From: Desulfurivibrio dismutans
GTDB lineage: Bacteria > Desulfobacterota > Desulfobulbia > Desulfobulbales > Desulfurivibrionaceae
Direction: 5' to 3'
Assembly (NCBI RefSeq): GCF_029210385.1
Contig: NZ_JARGDQ010000003.1
Span: forward strand, 124,001-188,000
Length of the DNA: 64,000 nucleotides
Part shown: piece after piece, positions 1 through 8,355 of the stretch
How the letters are laid out: every line of letters starts with the position of its first letter
Numbering within the stretch: position 1 is the first letter of the stretch
Translations under genes and position numbers: made by a program
Notes under the pieces: generated by a model
Database searches by the model: none
Told to the model about the DNA's origin: nothing
The model's input: only the letters and a program-made list of their open reading frames with translations

Positions 1-62
1 GCCAGCAGGGCCAACAACAGTGCCACCAGCAGTTTCAACTTCACCCGGTTAATGGTCTTCAT
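1..62 (-). CDS. Exported protein, N-terminal fragment only
   Basis: Only the first 20 or so codons lie in the window; the gene continues past the left edge. The start ATG is preceded by a clear ribosome binding site (GGAGGAGCAGAG). The peptide begins MKTINRVKLKLL and runs into a Leu/Ala-rich stretch, which is a typical Sec signal peptide: positive n-region, then hydrophobic core. This suggests a periplasmic, outer-membrane or secreted product. No function can be given from so little sequence. Confidence 0.6.
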   Translation of the reverse strand, partial: MKTINRVKLKLLVALLLALL

Positions 63-148
63 CTCTGCTCCTCCGGCCTCAAATTAACCCAACGTTGTCG
101 GCGTCGCAAAAAGCCGCGCCGCCTGCGGCGATGCGACGACACATTCAC

Positions 149-1114
149 TCAGTAACGCAAACCAACCCGGCGACGCACCTCGTCCAGGGTCGGCGTCGCC
201 TTGGCCCGGGCTCGTTCAGCGCCCTGGCGCAGAAGTTCCCGGACCTGACCGGAGTCGGCCAGCAGTTGCTTCCGGCGCTGACGGGCCGGGCGGAAATACT
301 CCCACAAGAGCTCCAGCAACTCCAGCTTGATCTTACCATACATGGCACCGCCGTTAAGGTAAAGATCCCGCACTTCCTGTAAACGCTCGGCGGGGGCAAA
401 AAGTTTAAAGATATTATAGAGGTTGCACTGGTCCGGGTCTTTGGGGTCATCCACCGGGGTGGAATCGGTGACAATGGCCATCACCTGTTTCTTCAGCTCC
501 TTTTCACCGGCGAAGATGGGAATGGTATTGCCGTAGGATTTGGACATCTTCTGGCCATCGAGCCCAGGCACCACCGCCAGGTCGGCGTCGATCGCCGGTT
601 CCGGCAGCACAAAGGTATCGCCGAACTGGGCGTTGAATTTGATGGCGATGTCCCGGGCCACCTCCAGGTGTTGCTTCTGGTCCTTGCCTACAGGCACCCG
701 CTGGGCCTGGTAGAGCAGAATGTCGGCGGCCATCAGCACCGGGTAGGAAAACAGGCCATGGCTGGCGGCGATCCCCCTGGCGGTTTTATCTTTGTATGAA
801 TGACAACGTTCCAGCAGGCCCATGGGGGTGAGAGTGGAAAGAATCCAGGTCAGCTCGGTCACCTCCGGCACGTCGGACTGTACCCAGAAGATGCAGCGCT
901 CGGGCTCCAGCCCCAGGGAGATGAAGTCGATGGCCGCCTCCAGGGTGCCGGTGGCCAGCCGCTGGGCGTCATGTACCGAAGTCAGGGCGTGGAGGTCGAC
1001 AATAAAGGCATACAGTTCGTGGTCGGCCATATTGGCGATCATCGGTTGCATCATGCCGAAATAGTTGCCGATGTGCAACTGGCCCGAAGGTTGAATACCG
1101 GAAAGAACGCGCAT
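149..1114 (-). CDS. trpS: Tryptophanyl-tRNA synthetase
   Basis: Class I aminoacyl-tRNA synthetase that charges tRNA-Trp in the cytoplasm. It shows the HIGN form of the HIGH motif near the N-terminus (SGQLHIGNYFG), the KMSKS loop (GQKMSKSYGN) around residue 190, and the family sequences VGKDQKQHLE and LFSYPVLMAADILLY. Length of about 321 aa is normal for bacterial TrpS. I chose the ATG that gives MRVLSGIQPSG because AGGA lies about 9 nt upstream and homologues begin there. An in-frame ATG 13 codons earlier (position 1153) has no ribosome binding site. It is a single gene downstream of a repeat and faces no obvious partner. Confidence 0.96.
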   Translation of the reverse strand: MRVLSGIQPSGQLHIGNYFGMMQPMIANMADHELYAFIVDLHALTSVHDAQRLATGTLEAAIDFISLGLEPERCIFWVQSDVPEVTELTWILSTLTPMGLLERCHSYKDKTARGIAASHGLFSYPVLMAADILLYQAQRVPVGKDQKQHLEVARDIAIKFNAQFGDTFVLPEPAIDADLAVVPGLDGQKMSKSYGNTIPIFAGEKELKKQVMAIVTDSTPVDDPKDPDQCNLYNIFKLFAPAERLQEVRDLYLNGGAMYGKIKLELLELLWEYFRPARQRRKQLLADSGQVRELLRQGAERARAKATPTLDEVRRRVGLRY

Positions 1115-1172
1115 ATTTTCAATGGTCCTGTTAATGGTTGCGGTTGAATGCAAGTGATCACAAAGGCCATAG

Positions 1173-1281
1173 GTAAGCGGACACGGGCTGCCGCAGATTG
1201 CGGCAAGCGGGACGGCGATGCGTACACCAGTACGTGAGCCGGCCCGATCACCGCAAGATGCGGTGCCCAGTGATCGTTTAC
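1173..1281. repeat. Three-hairpin palindromic repeat, copy 1
   Basis: A 109-bp imperfect palindrome between trpS and dnaK, beginning GTAAGCGGACACGGGC and ending GTGATCGTTTAC. The two ends are largely self-complementary. Inside are a side hairpin around GCCGCAGATTGCGGC, a central GCGTAC/GTAC apex and a second side hairpin, CCGCAAGATGCGG. Eight further copies lie in this window. The 340-bp gap between trpS and dnaK holds only this element and the dnaK terminator. Confidence 0.85.
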
Positions 1282-1325
1282 GGTTGGGTTTGTGGCCGTG
1301 ATTGCCAGACGCAAGGCACGAGAAT

Positions 1326-1368
1326 AAAAAAAAGGGGGGACGCAGGCAATAACTTTCTGCGTCCCCCC
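1326..1368 (-). terminator. Rho-independent terminator of grpE-dnaK
   Basis: On the minus strand a perfect 12-bp stem, GGGGGGACGCAG paired with CTGCGTCCCCCC, encloses an 11-nt loop and is followed by eight T residues. It lies about 87 bp past the dnaK stop codon and would end leftward transcripts. Confidence 0.9.
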
Positions 1369-1454
1369 CGATATAAGGTACTGTTTGTTAACGATTCCCA
1401 CACTTCAATCGTCAGGCAAGACCGACAAGCTGCCGAGCCAACCGGTCGTAATCG

Positions 1455-3374
1455 TTATTTGTCGTCCTTGACCTCTTCATAGTCGGCATCGACCACATCG
1501 TCGTCGGGCTTGGCACCGCCGGAGGCGTCATCGCCGCCGGCGCCGGCTTCGGGACCGCCTGGCTGGCCGCCGGCCTGGGAGTACATCATTTCGGCCAGCT
1601 TGTGGGAGGCCTGGGTCAAGGCCTCGGTACCCTTCTTGATCGCCTCCACGTCTTCGCCTTCCATGGCCTTCTTGAGGTTGGCGATCTCGCCTTCGACCTT
1701 GCCCTTGGTCTCGGTGTCCACCTTGTCGCCCAGATCGCGCAGGCTCTTTTCGGTGGCGTAGATCAGGGAGTCGGCCTGGTTACGGGCCTCCACCAGCTCC
1801 TTGCGCTTGCGGTCCTCCTCGGCGTGGCCCTCGGCGTCCTTTTTCATCCGTTCAATCTCTTCCTCGGAAAGACCGCTGGAGGCCTGGATCTTGATGGACT
1901 GCTCCTTGCCGGTGCCCATGTCCTTGGCCGAGACATGGAGGATGCCGTTGGCGTCCAGATCGAAGGTCACCTCAATCTGTGGCACGCCCCGGGGGGACGG
2001 CGGAATGTCGGCCAAGTCAAAACGGCCGATGGTCTTGTTACCCGAGGCCATCTCCCGCTCACCCTGCAGCACGTGGATGGAAACCGCCGGCTGGTTGTCC
2101 GCCGCCGTCGAGAACACCTGGCTCTTCTTGGCGGGGATGGTGGTGTTCTTTTCAATCAGCTTAGTCATTACCCCACCCAAGGTTTCAATGCCCAAGGAGA
2201 GCGGGGTGACATCCAGTAGCAGTACGTCCTTGACATCGCCCTGCAATACTCCACCCTGGACGGCAGCACCGATGGCCACCACCTCGTCGGGATTGACCCC
2301 GCGGTGGGGATCCTTGCCGAAGATCTCCTTGACTTTCTCCTGCACCTTGGGCATACGGGTCATGCCGCCCACCAGGATCACCTCGTCGACGTCGGAAGCG
2401 TTAATGCCGGCGTCTTTCAGGGCGGTGCGGCAGGGGCCCTCGGTGCGGTCGATGAGATCCGCCACCAGCGACTCCATCTTGGAACGGCTCAGCTTGATGT
2501 TGAGATGCTTGGGCCCGGAGGCATCGGCGGTGATAAAGGGCAGGTTGATGTCGGTTTCCATGGTGGAGGAAAGCTCCATCTTGGCCTTTTCCGCCTCTTC
2601 CTTGAGGCGCTGCAGGGCCATCTTGTCCTGTCGCAGGTCGATACCCTGGTCGCGTTTGAACTCGTCGGCCAGCCAGTTGACAATCCGCAGGTCGAAGTCC
2701 TCGCCGCCCAGGAAGGTGTCGCCGTGGGTGGATTTGACTTCGAAGACCCCGTCGCCGATCTCCAGGATCGACACGTCGAAGGTGCCGCCGCCCAGGTCGA
2801 AGACCGCGATCTTCTCTTCGCTCTTCTTGTCGAGACCGTAGGCCAGCGAAGCGGCGGTGGGCTCGTTGATGATCCGCTGGACATTGAGACCGGCGATCTG
2901 GCCGGCGTCCTTGGTGGCCTGGCGCTGGGAGTCGTTGAAGTAGGCCGGCACGGTGATCACCGCGTCGGTGACCTTTTCGCCCAGGTATTCCTCGGCGGTC
3001 TGCTTCATCTTGCCCAGCACCATGGCGGCGATCTCCGCCGGGGCGTAGACCTTGCCGTCCACTTCCACGGCGGCATCACCACCGCTGCCCTCGACGATCT
3101 TGTAAGGGCTGATTTCAACGCTTTTCTTAACCTCGGCGTCGGTGAACTTACGGCCGATCAAACGTTTGATGGCGTACAGGGTGCGGTTGGGATTGGTAAC
3201 CGCCTGGCGCTTGGCCACCTGGCCCACCAGCCGCTCGCCGGCATCGTTGAAGGCCACCACCGACGGAGTGGTGCGAGTGCCCTCGGCATTAGTGATAACC
3301 TTGGGGTCACCGCCTTCCATGATCGCCACGCACGAATTTGTGGTTCCCAAATCAATTCCTATGATCTTACCCAT
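1455..3374 (-). CDS. dnaK: Chaperone DnaK (Hsp70)
   Basis: ATP-dependent Hsp70 chaperone that folds and rescues cytosolic proteins with GrpE and DnaJ. The N-terminal nucleotide-binding domain starts [16 protein letters not shown] and carries the phosphate loop [15 protein letters not shown] and [11 protein letters not shown]. The substrate-binding domain and helical lid follow, ending in the conserved acidic tail [14 protein letters not shown]. About 639 aa, full length. The ATG at 3374 is chosen because AAGGAG sits 8 nt upstream; a TTG two codons earlier is less likely. It is downstream of grpE with a 101-bp gap and followed by a strong terminator. No CIRCE operator or hrcA gene is visible nearby. 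Confidence 0.98.
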   Translation of the reverse strand: MGKIIGIDLGTTNSCVAIMEGGDPKVITNAEGTRTTPSVVAFNDAGERLVGQVAKRQAVTNPNRTLYAIKRLIGRKFTDAEVKKSVEISPYKIVEGSGGDAAVEVDGKVYAPAEIAAMVLGKMKQTAEEYLGEKVTDAVITVPAYFNDSQRQATKDAGQIAGLNVQRIINEPTAASLAYGLDKKSEEKIAVFDLGGGTFDVSILEIGDGVFEVKSTHGDTFLGGEDFDLRIVNWLADEFKRDQGIDLRQDKMALQRLKEEAEKAKMELSSTMETDINLPFITADASGPKHLNIKLSRSKMESLVADLIDRTEGPCRTALKDAGINASDVDEVILVGGMTRMPKVQEKVKEIFGKDPHRGVNPDEVVAIGAAVQGGVLQGDVKDVLLLDVTPLSLGIETLGGVMTKLIEKNTTIPAKKSQVFSTAADNQPAVSIHVLQGEREMASGNKTIGRFDLADIPPSPRGVPQIEVTFDLDANGILHVSAKDMGTGKEQSIKIQASSGLSEEEIERMKKDAEGHAEEDRKRKELVEARNQADSLIYATEKSLRDLGDKVDTETKGKVEGEIANLKKAMEGEDVEAIKKGTEALTQASHKLAEMMYSQAGGQPGGPEAGAGGDDASGGAKPDDDVVDADYEEVKDDK

Positions 3375-3475
3375 GATCAAATCTCCTTGTCTGAAAGACT
3401 AAAATATCCCGGCCTTGCGGCCGCTTTAATTTAAGCACGGTATTTCCGTGTGGTTTTAACAGTTACCGACCGGGG

Positions 3476-4075
3476 CTATTGCTCTTTTTGGCCGGAGCCG
3501 CTGGACACTACCACTTTGGCGGCCCGCAACAACCGGTCTTTGAAGAAATAACCCCGCTGAAATTCGCTGATGATAGTGTTGACCGGAGCTTCATCACTGG
3601 CCTCCATGACCATGGCCTCGTGCAGATTGGGGTCGAAGGTCTGCCCCATGCTGTCCATGGGTTTTAAGCCGAACTTTTCCAGGCTGGCCAGCAGACCCCG
3701 GTAAGTCATCTCCACTCCTTCCAGCAGGGCGGAAGCATCGTCGCTGTTGCGGCCCTGCTCGATGGCCCGTTCCAGATTGTCCAGCGACGGCAGCAACTCC
3801 TTCATCAGGCCTTCCTCGGCATACTTGAAGGAATTTTCCCGCTCCCGCTGCATCCTTTTCTTGTAGTTTTCAAACTCGGCGGCCAGTCGCAGCATCCGGT
3901 CTTCCAGGTCGTGGGCCTCGCTACGAGCCTCACTGAGCTGCACCAGCAGGTCATCGCTGCTGCCCTCATGGCTCTCCTGTTCGGCGGCCTGCAAATCAGA
4001 CTGCTCCTGCTGCTCCGCCTCCACCTCGAGATCCGGTCGCGGGGTGGGATTTTCAAATTTCTCCTTCTCACTCAT
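3476..4075 (-). CDS. grpE: Nucleotide exchange factor GrpE
   Basis: Co-chaperone that releases ADP from DnaK. A charged, glutamine-rich N-terminus leads into a long coiled coil (about residues 45-85, RSEAHDLEDRMLRLAAEFEN), followed by the compact beta domain with the family pattern MGQTFDPNLHEAM and NTIISEFQRGYFFKDRLLRAAKV. About 199 aa, normal length. The start at MSEKEKFE is preferred because GGAGGA lies upstream at usable spacing; an in-frame ATG six codons earlier (4093) is possible. It is the first gene of the grpE-dnaK unit; dnaJ is not beside it. Confidence 0.96.
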   Translation of the reverse strand: MSEKEKFENPTPRPDLEVEAEQQEQSDLQAAEQESHEGSSDDLLVQLSEARSEAHDLEDRMLRLAAEFENYKKRMQRERENSFKYAEEGLMKELLPSLDNLERAIEQGRNSDDASALLEGVEMTYRGLLASLEKFGLKPMDSMGQTFDPNLHEAMVMEASDEAPVNTIISEFQRGYFFKDRLLRAAKVVVSSGSGQKEQ

Positions 4076-4408
4076 ACTCACTGGTTCCTCCATAAAAAAC
4101 GAGCCCCTTCCGAACCCTCAAAAATTCCGGGCCGCCCGTTTTTTTCGTATTGTCGGGGCAATTCCGTGATCACCGGGAACGTTAAGTACGGCCCCGGAGC
4201 TTGTCAAGGCAAGGAAAACCATTAAATGGAAAATGACCGGGGCCGACAGAACATCACATGCACATTCACCACAGTTTCAGGCTGCCTTATTTGGGCTTTC
4301 ACTACGACACGGCGCTTGCCGACGGTTTGACAATTACCCGTTTTGCCCGTAAAGTTGTCATGATCCGCTGTTTGACCGGCACCACCACAACCCTCGGGGA
4401 AAACAACC
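4076..4408. other. Intergenic region, divergent promoters
   Basis: About 330 bp between divergent grpE and the carbonic-anhydrase-like gene. It holds the putative grpE promoter given separately and a short GC-rich tract followed by seven T residues near 4130-4147. Nothing coding is convincing here. Confidence 0.5.
4179..4207 (-). promoter_or_regulatory. Putative sigma70-type promoter of grpE-dnaK
   Basis: Read on the minus strand, a perfect TTGACA (-35) is followed after 17 nt by TAACGT, a weak -10. It points toward grpE, about 100 bp upstream of its start codon. No CIRCE inverted repeat or clear sigma32 -10 element is seen. Confidence 0.35.
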
Positions 4409-5194
4409 ATGATCGGAAAAAAAATTTGCACCCTGCTTCTGTTTGGCTGCCTGCTGGCCCTGTTGCCGCCCGCCGCCGCGGCTTTGGAACCGCTGCCCAA
4501 GATTCGGGCCGGCACCCCTCCCCATGCGGTGCTGGGTAATATCATGGGGGCCAACCGCCAGGCCCTGGGCGGAGTCAGTGCCACCGCCGCCGGGCGGCAA
4601 CTGGACCAGGCCCCGCACCTGGTCTGGCTGGCGGACCCGGACCCCCGGGTTAAGCCGGAGTTGATCTGGACCCACCAGGACGGCGGTATTTACACGGTGC
4701 GCAATCTGGGCAACCAGATGGAAACGGGCGCGGCGGCCGTCGATTACGGGGTCCGCAGCCTGCATGCCACCATTCTGCTGATCACCGGCAACACCGACAG
4801 CCAAGCCATTACCCTGTTCAACGATGGTTATGAACATTTGGGGGCGGATATCCGCCGGGAGTTGAATCAGCTTCACCCGGCGCTGGGCCGCCTGGTCGCC
4901 GAGACACCCCGAGATAGCGAGGACCGGAAAAAAATGCTGCTACGGCAGGTGGAGAGCAATGTCGATTACCAGGTTACCCGGGCTCTGGAACGCTACCGCG
5001 ACCGGGTTGATGGCGGCCGCCTGGTGGTGGTCGGCGGGGTGATCGACCTGGCCAACCACTATGGCGGCGGGTCGGGCCGACTGTACCTGATTAACCTCAA
5101 CGGCGAAACCGATCCGCGTCGCATCCGCGATGCCAGCCATATCGTGCGGGTGCACCCGGAAATGCGCGGCTACCTTGGCCGCCCCCAGCGATAG
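4409..5194 (+). CDS. Exported beta-carbonic-anhydrase-like protein lacking zinc ligands
   Basis: A 261-aa protein with a clear signal peptide (residues 1-25, cleavage near AAAALE). The body follows the beta-carbonic-anhydrase fold pattern. The DPRVKPELI and GGIYTVRNLGN segments align with the family's CSDSRV-PELIF and DLFVVRNAGN, and LLITGNTDSQA aligns with the zinc site VxGHSDCGA. In that alignment the three zinc ligands are replaced: Cys by Asp76, His by Asn128 and Cys by Ser131. The Asp-Arg pair (D78, R80) is kept. Classical zinc catalysis is therefore unlikely. It may be a structural, binding or regulatory descendant. It stands alone, divergent from grpE. The fold assignment is from motif alignment only. 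Confidence 0.7.
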   Translation: MIGKKICTLLLFGCLLALLPPAAAALEPLPKIRAGTPPHAVLGNIMGANRQALGGVSATAAGRQLDQAPHLVWLADPDPRVKPELIWTHQDGGIYTVRNLGNQMETGAAAVDYGVRSLHATILLITGNTDSQAITLFNDGYEHLGADIRRELNQLHPALGRLVAETPRDSEDRKKMLLRQVESNVDYQVTRALERYRDRVDGGRLVVVGGVIDLANHYGGGSGRLYLINLNGETDPRRIRDASHIVRVHPEMRGYLGRPQR

Positions 5195-5232
5195 CGAAAC
5201 AGGGACGGGGGGACGTACTTAACGAAAACAGC

Positions 5233-5293
5233 GGGGACGTACATAAAATTATAAGTTTCCTTGCGGGAAACTTATAATTTTATGTACGTCCCC
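5233..5293. repeat. Perfect 28-bp inverted repeat (long hairpin)
   Basis: Two perfectly complementary 28-nt arms, starting GGGGACGTACATAAAA, are separated by a 5-nt loop (TTGCG). The flanks carry further GGGACG/GTCCC words, such as GGGGGGACGTACTTAA at 5208-5223 and TACGTCCCCCC at 5303-5313. The hairpin lies between two rightward genes and could terminate transcription or be the end of a mobile or REP-type element. No transposase is nearby. Confidence 0.8.
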
Positions 5294-5336
5294 CGGTCCC
5301 TATACGTCCCCCCTACGGACGAGAGCACCCCACACC

Positions 5337-6251
5337 ATGATCAGTGAACAGCGCAAAGGGGAATTTTACCTGCTGGCCGAGGAGTTTCTCTGGGGCTGGT
5401 TTCCCATCGTCACCCTGCTGAGCTACCCCTACCTGGCGCCGTTGTGGTCCATGGGGTTGACCCTGGCGGTGGCCGCCGTTTTTTTCGGGGTGCTGATGGG
5501 CCGAGGAAAGAAGGGGCGCAGCCGATGGCGGGAACTTAAGTACCGGCGGGCCTGGGCCGACCTGGCCTGGTCGTCGTTTTACATCATGCTGCTCTTTGTT
5601 CTGCTCTTTACCGGGCTTTCCTATACCACCGCCGGCAATGCCGCCCTGATCCTCTTTATGCAGGTCTTTTTCGCCTTCCTCTTCTTCAACCTGCTGCAGG
5701 GCGAGAAGATGAACCCGGTCCACCTGGCCGGCGCCGCCATGATGAGCGTGGGCGCCTTCCTGGTGCTTTTCCCCGGTGAAGCCGGGCTCAACAAGGGCGA
5801 CCTGCTGGTGCTGCTGGCAGCCGTGGTGGCACCCATCGGCAACCGCTACCAGCAGCGGGCCCGCCGTTATGTGCATGCCACCACCCTGCTCTTTGTCCGT
5901 ACCGTCACCAGCCTGCCGGTGGTACTGCTGCTGGCCTGGCTGTACGCCAGCCCGCCCGGCCTGACCGATCTGCAGGCAACCTGGTGGCTTATGGCCATCA
6001 ACGGGGTTTTCCTGATGGGATTATCGAAAATCTACTGGATCGAGGCCCTACACCGGCTCAGTGTTACCAAGATCAGCGCCATGACCGCCCTCTCGCCGCT
6101 GTTTACCATGCTGTTTGCCTTTTTCGTGCTGCATGAAATTCCCGGCGGTTGGCAGTTGACCGGCATCCTGCCGATTCTGGCCGGCGGCATCCTGATTACT
6201 CGCCCGATCGACCCCGGCGTGGCGGTTCGGAACTGTCGTCCCGGGCGCTGA
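5337..6251 (+). CDS. DMT-superfamily (EamA) membrane transporter
   Basis: A 304-aa integral inner-membrane protein with about ten hydrophobic segments in two repeated halves, the layout of EamA/RhaT-type drug/metabolite exporters. The second half carries the typical ALHRLSVTKISAMTALSPLF segment, which precedes the last two helices. Substrate cannot be told from sequence; family members export amino acids, nucleotides or metabolites. The ribosome binding site is weak (GAGAG). Its last 56 bp overlap the convergent DUF4405 gene. Confidence 0.85.
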   Translation: MISEQRKGEFYLLAEEFLWGWFPIVTLLSYPYLAPLWSMGLTLAVAAVFFGVLMGRGKKGRSRWRELKYRRAWADLAWSSFYIMLLFVLLFTGLSYTTAGNAALILFMQVFFAFLFFNLLQGEKMNPVHLAGAAMMSVGAFLVLFPGEAGLNKGDLLVLLAAVVAPIGNRYQQRARRYVHATTLLFVRTVTSLPVVLLLAWLYASPPGLTDLQATWWLMAINGVFLMGLSKIYWIEALHRLSVTKISAMTALSPLFTMLFAFFVLHEIPGGWQLTGILPILAGGILITRPIDPGVAVRNCRPGR

Positions 6252-6849
6252 CCGCCTTTTCCTTGATCACCAGGTAAATCTGCTGCGGCGGCACCCGGTT
6301 GGCCTGGGCAATGGCCAGGATGGTCTGCTGCTCATCATTGAACTCCATGCCGGCCTGCCGCAGCACCGCTTTAACCTGGGGCAATTCATAACGGAGGCGG
6401 GAGGCAAATTCCGCCAGCGTGGAAAGCTCGGCATGGCCATAGGGCGGCTCCCCATATTTGACCGCCGCCCGCTCTTTGAGAGTATCGCTCAACTGGGTGA
6501 TATTGACAAAAGGGGGCACTTCGAAATAGGTTCCCAGTCCGCACAGCAGACTGAGCAACAGGGCCAGGCAAAAATTGCCGTTGAACACCCGCAAGCGGCC
6601 GGCCCGATCCTTTAAGTAGGCCTTGATGGGTTGCCAGTTGTAATAGGTGTGCAAAAAAATACTGAGCAAGAAAAGAATGCCGAGGTTGAGATGGAGATCT
6701 TCCCACTGGGATTTGCTCAACCACAGCAGTTGCCAGTCGGCCCAATAGGCCACCCGGCCGGCCGGGACAATATAGAGGACCACGCTGGTCACCAGCACGA
6801 AAACAAAGGTTATCAGGGCGGTAAGGGAAGTAATGCGACGGACGTTCAT
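6196..6849 (-). CDS. DUF4405 family membrane protein
   Basis: About 217 aa with three or four membrane segments in the first 120 residues, then a soluble tail. The segment WEDLHLNLGILFLLSIFLHT carries His residues at both ends of a helix, as in DUF4405 proteins and small cytochrome-b-like membrane proteins, so heme binding is possible but unproven. The start MNVRRITS has AGGAG nine nt upstream; the ATG ten codons earlier does not. It converges on, and overlaps, the DMT transporter gene. Confidence 0.7.
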   Translation of the reverse strand: MNVRRITSLTALITFVFVLVTSVVLYIVPAGRVAYWADWQLLWLSKSQWEDLHLNLGILFLLSIFLHTYYNWQPIKAYLKDRAGRLRVFNGNFCLALLLSLLCGLGTYFEVPPFVNITQLSDTLKERAAVKYGEPPYGHAELSTLAEFASRLRYELPQVKAVLRQAGMEFNDEQQTILAIAQANRVPPQQIYLVIKEKAVSARDDSSEPPRRGRSGE

Positions 6850-7025
6850 GGGGCTGGCTCCTGGACTGTAAATGCACAAAGATAAGAAGGCCCGGTCGGA
6901 CCCGCATCACTTTTTCAGGCCCGGGGGAAGGCGGCAACAACTGCCACAATGGAACCAGCATTCTATAATGACCAGCGAGGCTAAAGCAAGGACAAATATC
7001 GTCGAAAAGACGGCGGCGCAGGCCC

Positions 7026-8087
7026 TCAGGCCCGGATGTGGAGCTGGGCGGCGGTCTGGTCAAAGGCCGCCAGGGCGGCGGTGGCCCGGCGGGCGGCAAT
7101 GGGAGAGGCGGGTCCAAAGGGAGAGGTGTAGCCGGTGCCTTCAGCGTCCGGGGCAGTGGCGACCTCGGAGTCGTGCTGCTCGGGGCTGGGGAGATCACTC
7201 CCCAGCATGCGCATGTCCAGTTCGCGGCGGGAGGCCTCCCGCTGCTGCTCCAGCCGGATCATCTCCAGTTCCCGGCGGGCTTCGGTCAGGGCGGCATCGG
7301 CCTGGGAGGCCACTTTCCGGTCCTGGGACGAAGGATCGGCCGGGGCCATGGCGGCGGCCCGGATGACCTGCATTTTGCGGATGGTGGCCTCGGGGCTGGG
7401 TTCTTTCGAAGTATCAATGCTCACTTCCCCGCCCACGGCGTAGTTCTTGCCATCGGGGCCGGTGGCATAGGTGAAGTTGGCCCCGCCCCGGGCGTAGGGG
7501 CCGGCCACCGCCAGGTGGGCCATTTCATGGGCCTTGACTCGGGTATCAAGCTGCTGCAGCCGAGCCACCTCCAGCTTTTCCTCCCGGCTGAGTTCCTGCA
7601 CTGCGGCTCGACCCGCTTCTCGCCTGATTGCCGGCTGATCGTGATCATCGGGCTCATCAAGCGGGTCCGCTGTCGGCGGCGCTGAAGGTTTTGCGGCAGC
7701 GCCACCAAAGCGCCCAGCCTCACCTGCTCCACCAGCCGAAGGATAAAAACCGCCACCCGCATCAGCCCTGCCGCCAGCGGGGACAGACTCACCGCCAACA
7801 ACCCTGGCGGCCGCCGCCCCACTATTCAGCCCCGGCTCCCGGGTAAAGGCGGCATAGGCACGAACCCCGCAAGAGGAACAACTGCCACAACTGCAGGCCC
7901 CGGCCGCGGCAGCATCAACCTTGGCCATGGCCCGGTTTTTCCACCATTGCCCCGGTTCAAAGACATCCTGGCCGGCGGACGGAGCCCGGGCCTCGGCCGC
8001 CGAAGGCGGCTTAACCCCCGGTGGTCCACCACCGGCCGACTTCACCGGCCAGGCAGACATTCCTGAAAGAATGGCATTAAGGTTCAT
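7026..8087 (-). CDS. SprA-related putative metalloprotease family protein
   Basis: A 353-aa protein of the SprA-related family (Pfam PF12118 type). The diagnostic core is RVKAHEMAHLAVAGPYARGG followed by an aromatic/Gly segment and YAVGGEVSIDTS. The HEMAH sequence has the form of an HExxH zinc-protease motif. The N-terminal 150 residues are low-complexity Ala/Gly/Pro with a Cys cluster, CSCGSCSSCG, that could bind metal. The C-terminus is a Gln/Glu/Arg-rich helix. There is a good ribosome binding site (AGAGG, 5 nt). Family function is not established; it is commonly called a catalase or metalloprotease-related protein. Confidence 0.75.
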   Translation of the reverse strand: MNLNAILSGMSAWPVKSAGGGPPGVKPPSAAEARAPSAGQDVFEPGQWWKNRAMAKVDAAAAGACSCGSCSSCGVRAYAAFTREPGLNSGAAAARVVGGESVPAGGRADAGGGFYPSAGGAGEAGRFGGAAAKPSAPPTADPLDEPDDHDQPAIRREAGRAAVQELSREEKLEVARLQQLDTRVKAHEMAHLAVAGPYARGGANFTYATGPDGKNYAVGGEVSIDTSKEPSPEATIRKMQVIRAAAMAPADPSSQDRKVASQADAALTEARRELEMIRLEQQREASRRELDMRMLGSDLPSPEQHDSEVATAPDAEGTGYTSPFGPASPIAARRATAALAAFDQTAAQLHIRA

Positions 8088-8256
8088 TACAGCCTCTGCC
8101 CCTTGCGCTTAACCCGTAACCGCCACCATGATGACGATCCCGGTTTTCTGGATCCTTAAAAACCCGACTCCACGCTTCACGCGGAACTCGGTACATAACC
8201 CATCGGTCAGTCTCCCAAGGGACTTAAATTTTTTTACCGGCCTGAGCGCAACAATT

Positions 8257-8285
8257 TTGCGCATTTATCAACTGCCGGATAATAT
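8257..8285 (+). promoter_or_regulatory. Putative promoter of the AsmA gene
   Basis: TTGCGC and TAATAT hexamers are separated by 17 nt, about 70 bp upstream of the AsmA start codon. The -35 overlaps a small hairpin (GCGCAA/TTGCGC, 8247-8262). Both hexamers deviate from consensus. Confidence 0.35.
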
Positions 8286-8355
8286 GATATCATGGTCGTA
8301 TTCGACGGCCAACCGTCACTCAAGCAACCGCTCACTTTGCCGGGAAGATATAACC

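Noticed and set aside
2304-3434. Long open frame of 376 codons antisense to dnaK
   Set aside because: It mirrors the codon pattern of the well-supported dnaK gene, has no recognisable domain or ribosome binding site, and other antisense frames of similar origin cover the same DNA.
4076-4408. CIRCE heat-shock operator upstream of grpE
   Set aside because: No TTAGCACTC-N9-GAGTGCTAA inverted repeat is found, even allowing a few mismatches by eye.
8128-8355. N-terminal 76-codon extension of the AsmA gene
   Set aside because: The extension is not AsmA-like, precedes the membrane anchor, overlaps a plausible promoter, and the internal ATG at 8356 has a ribosome binding site.
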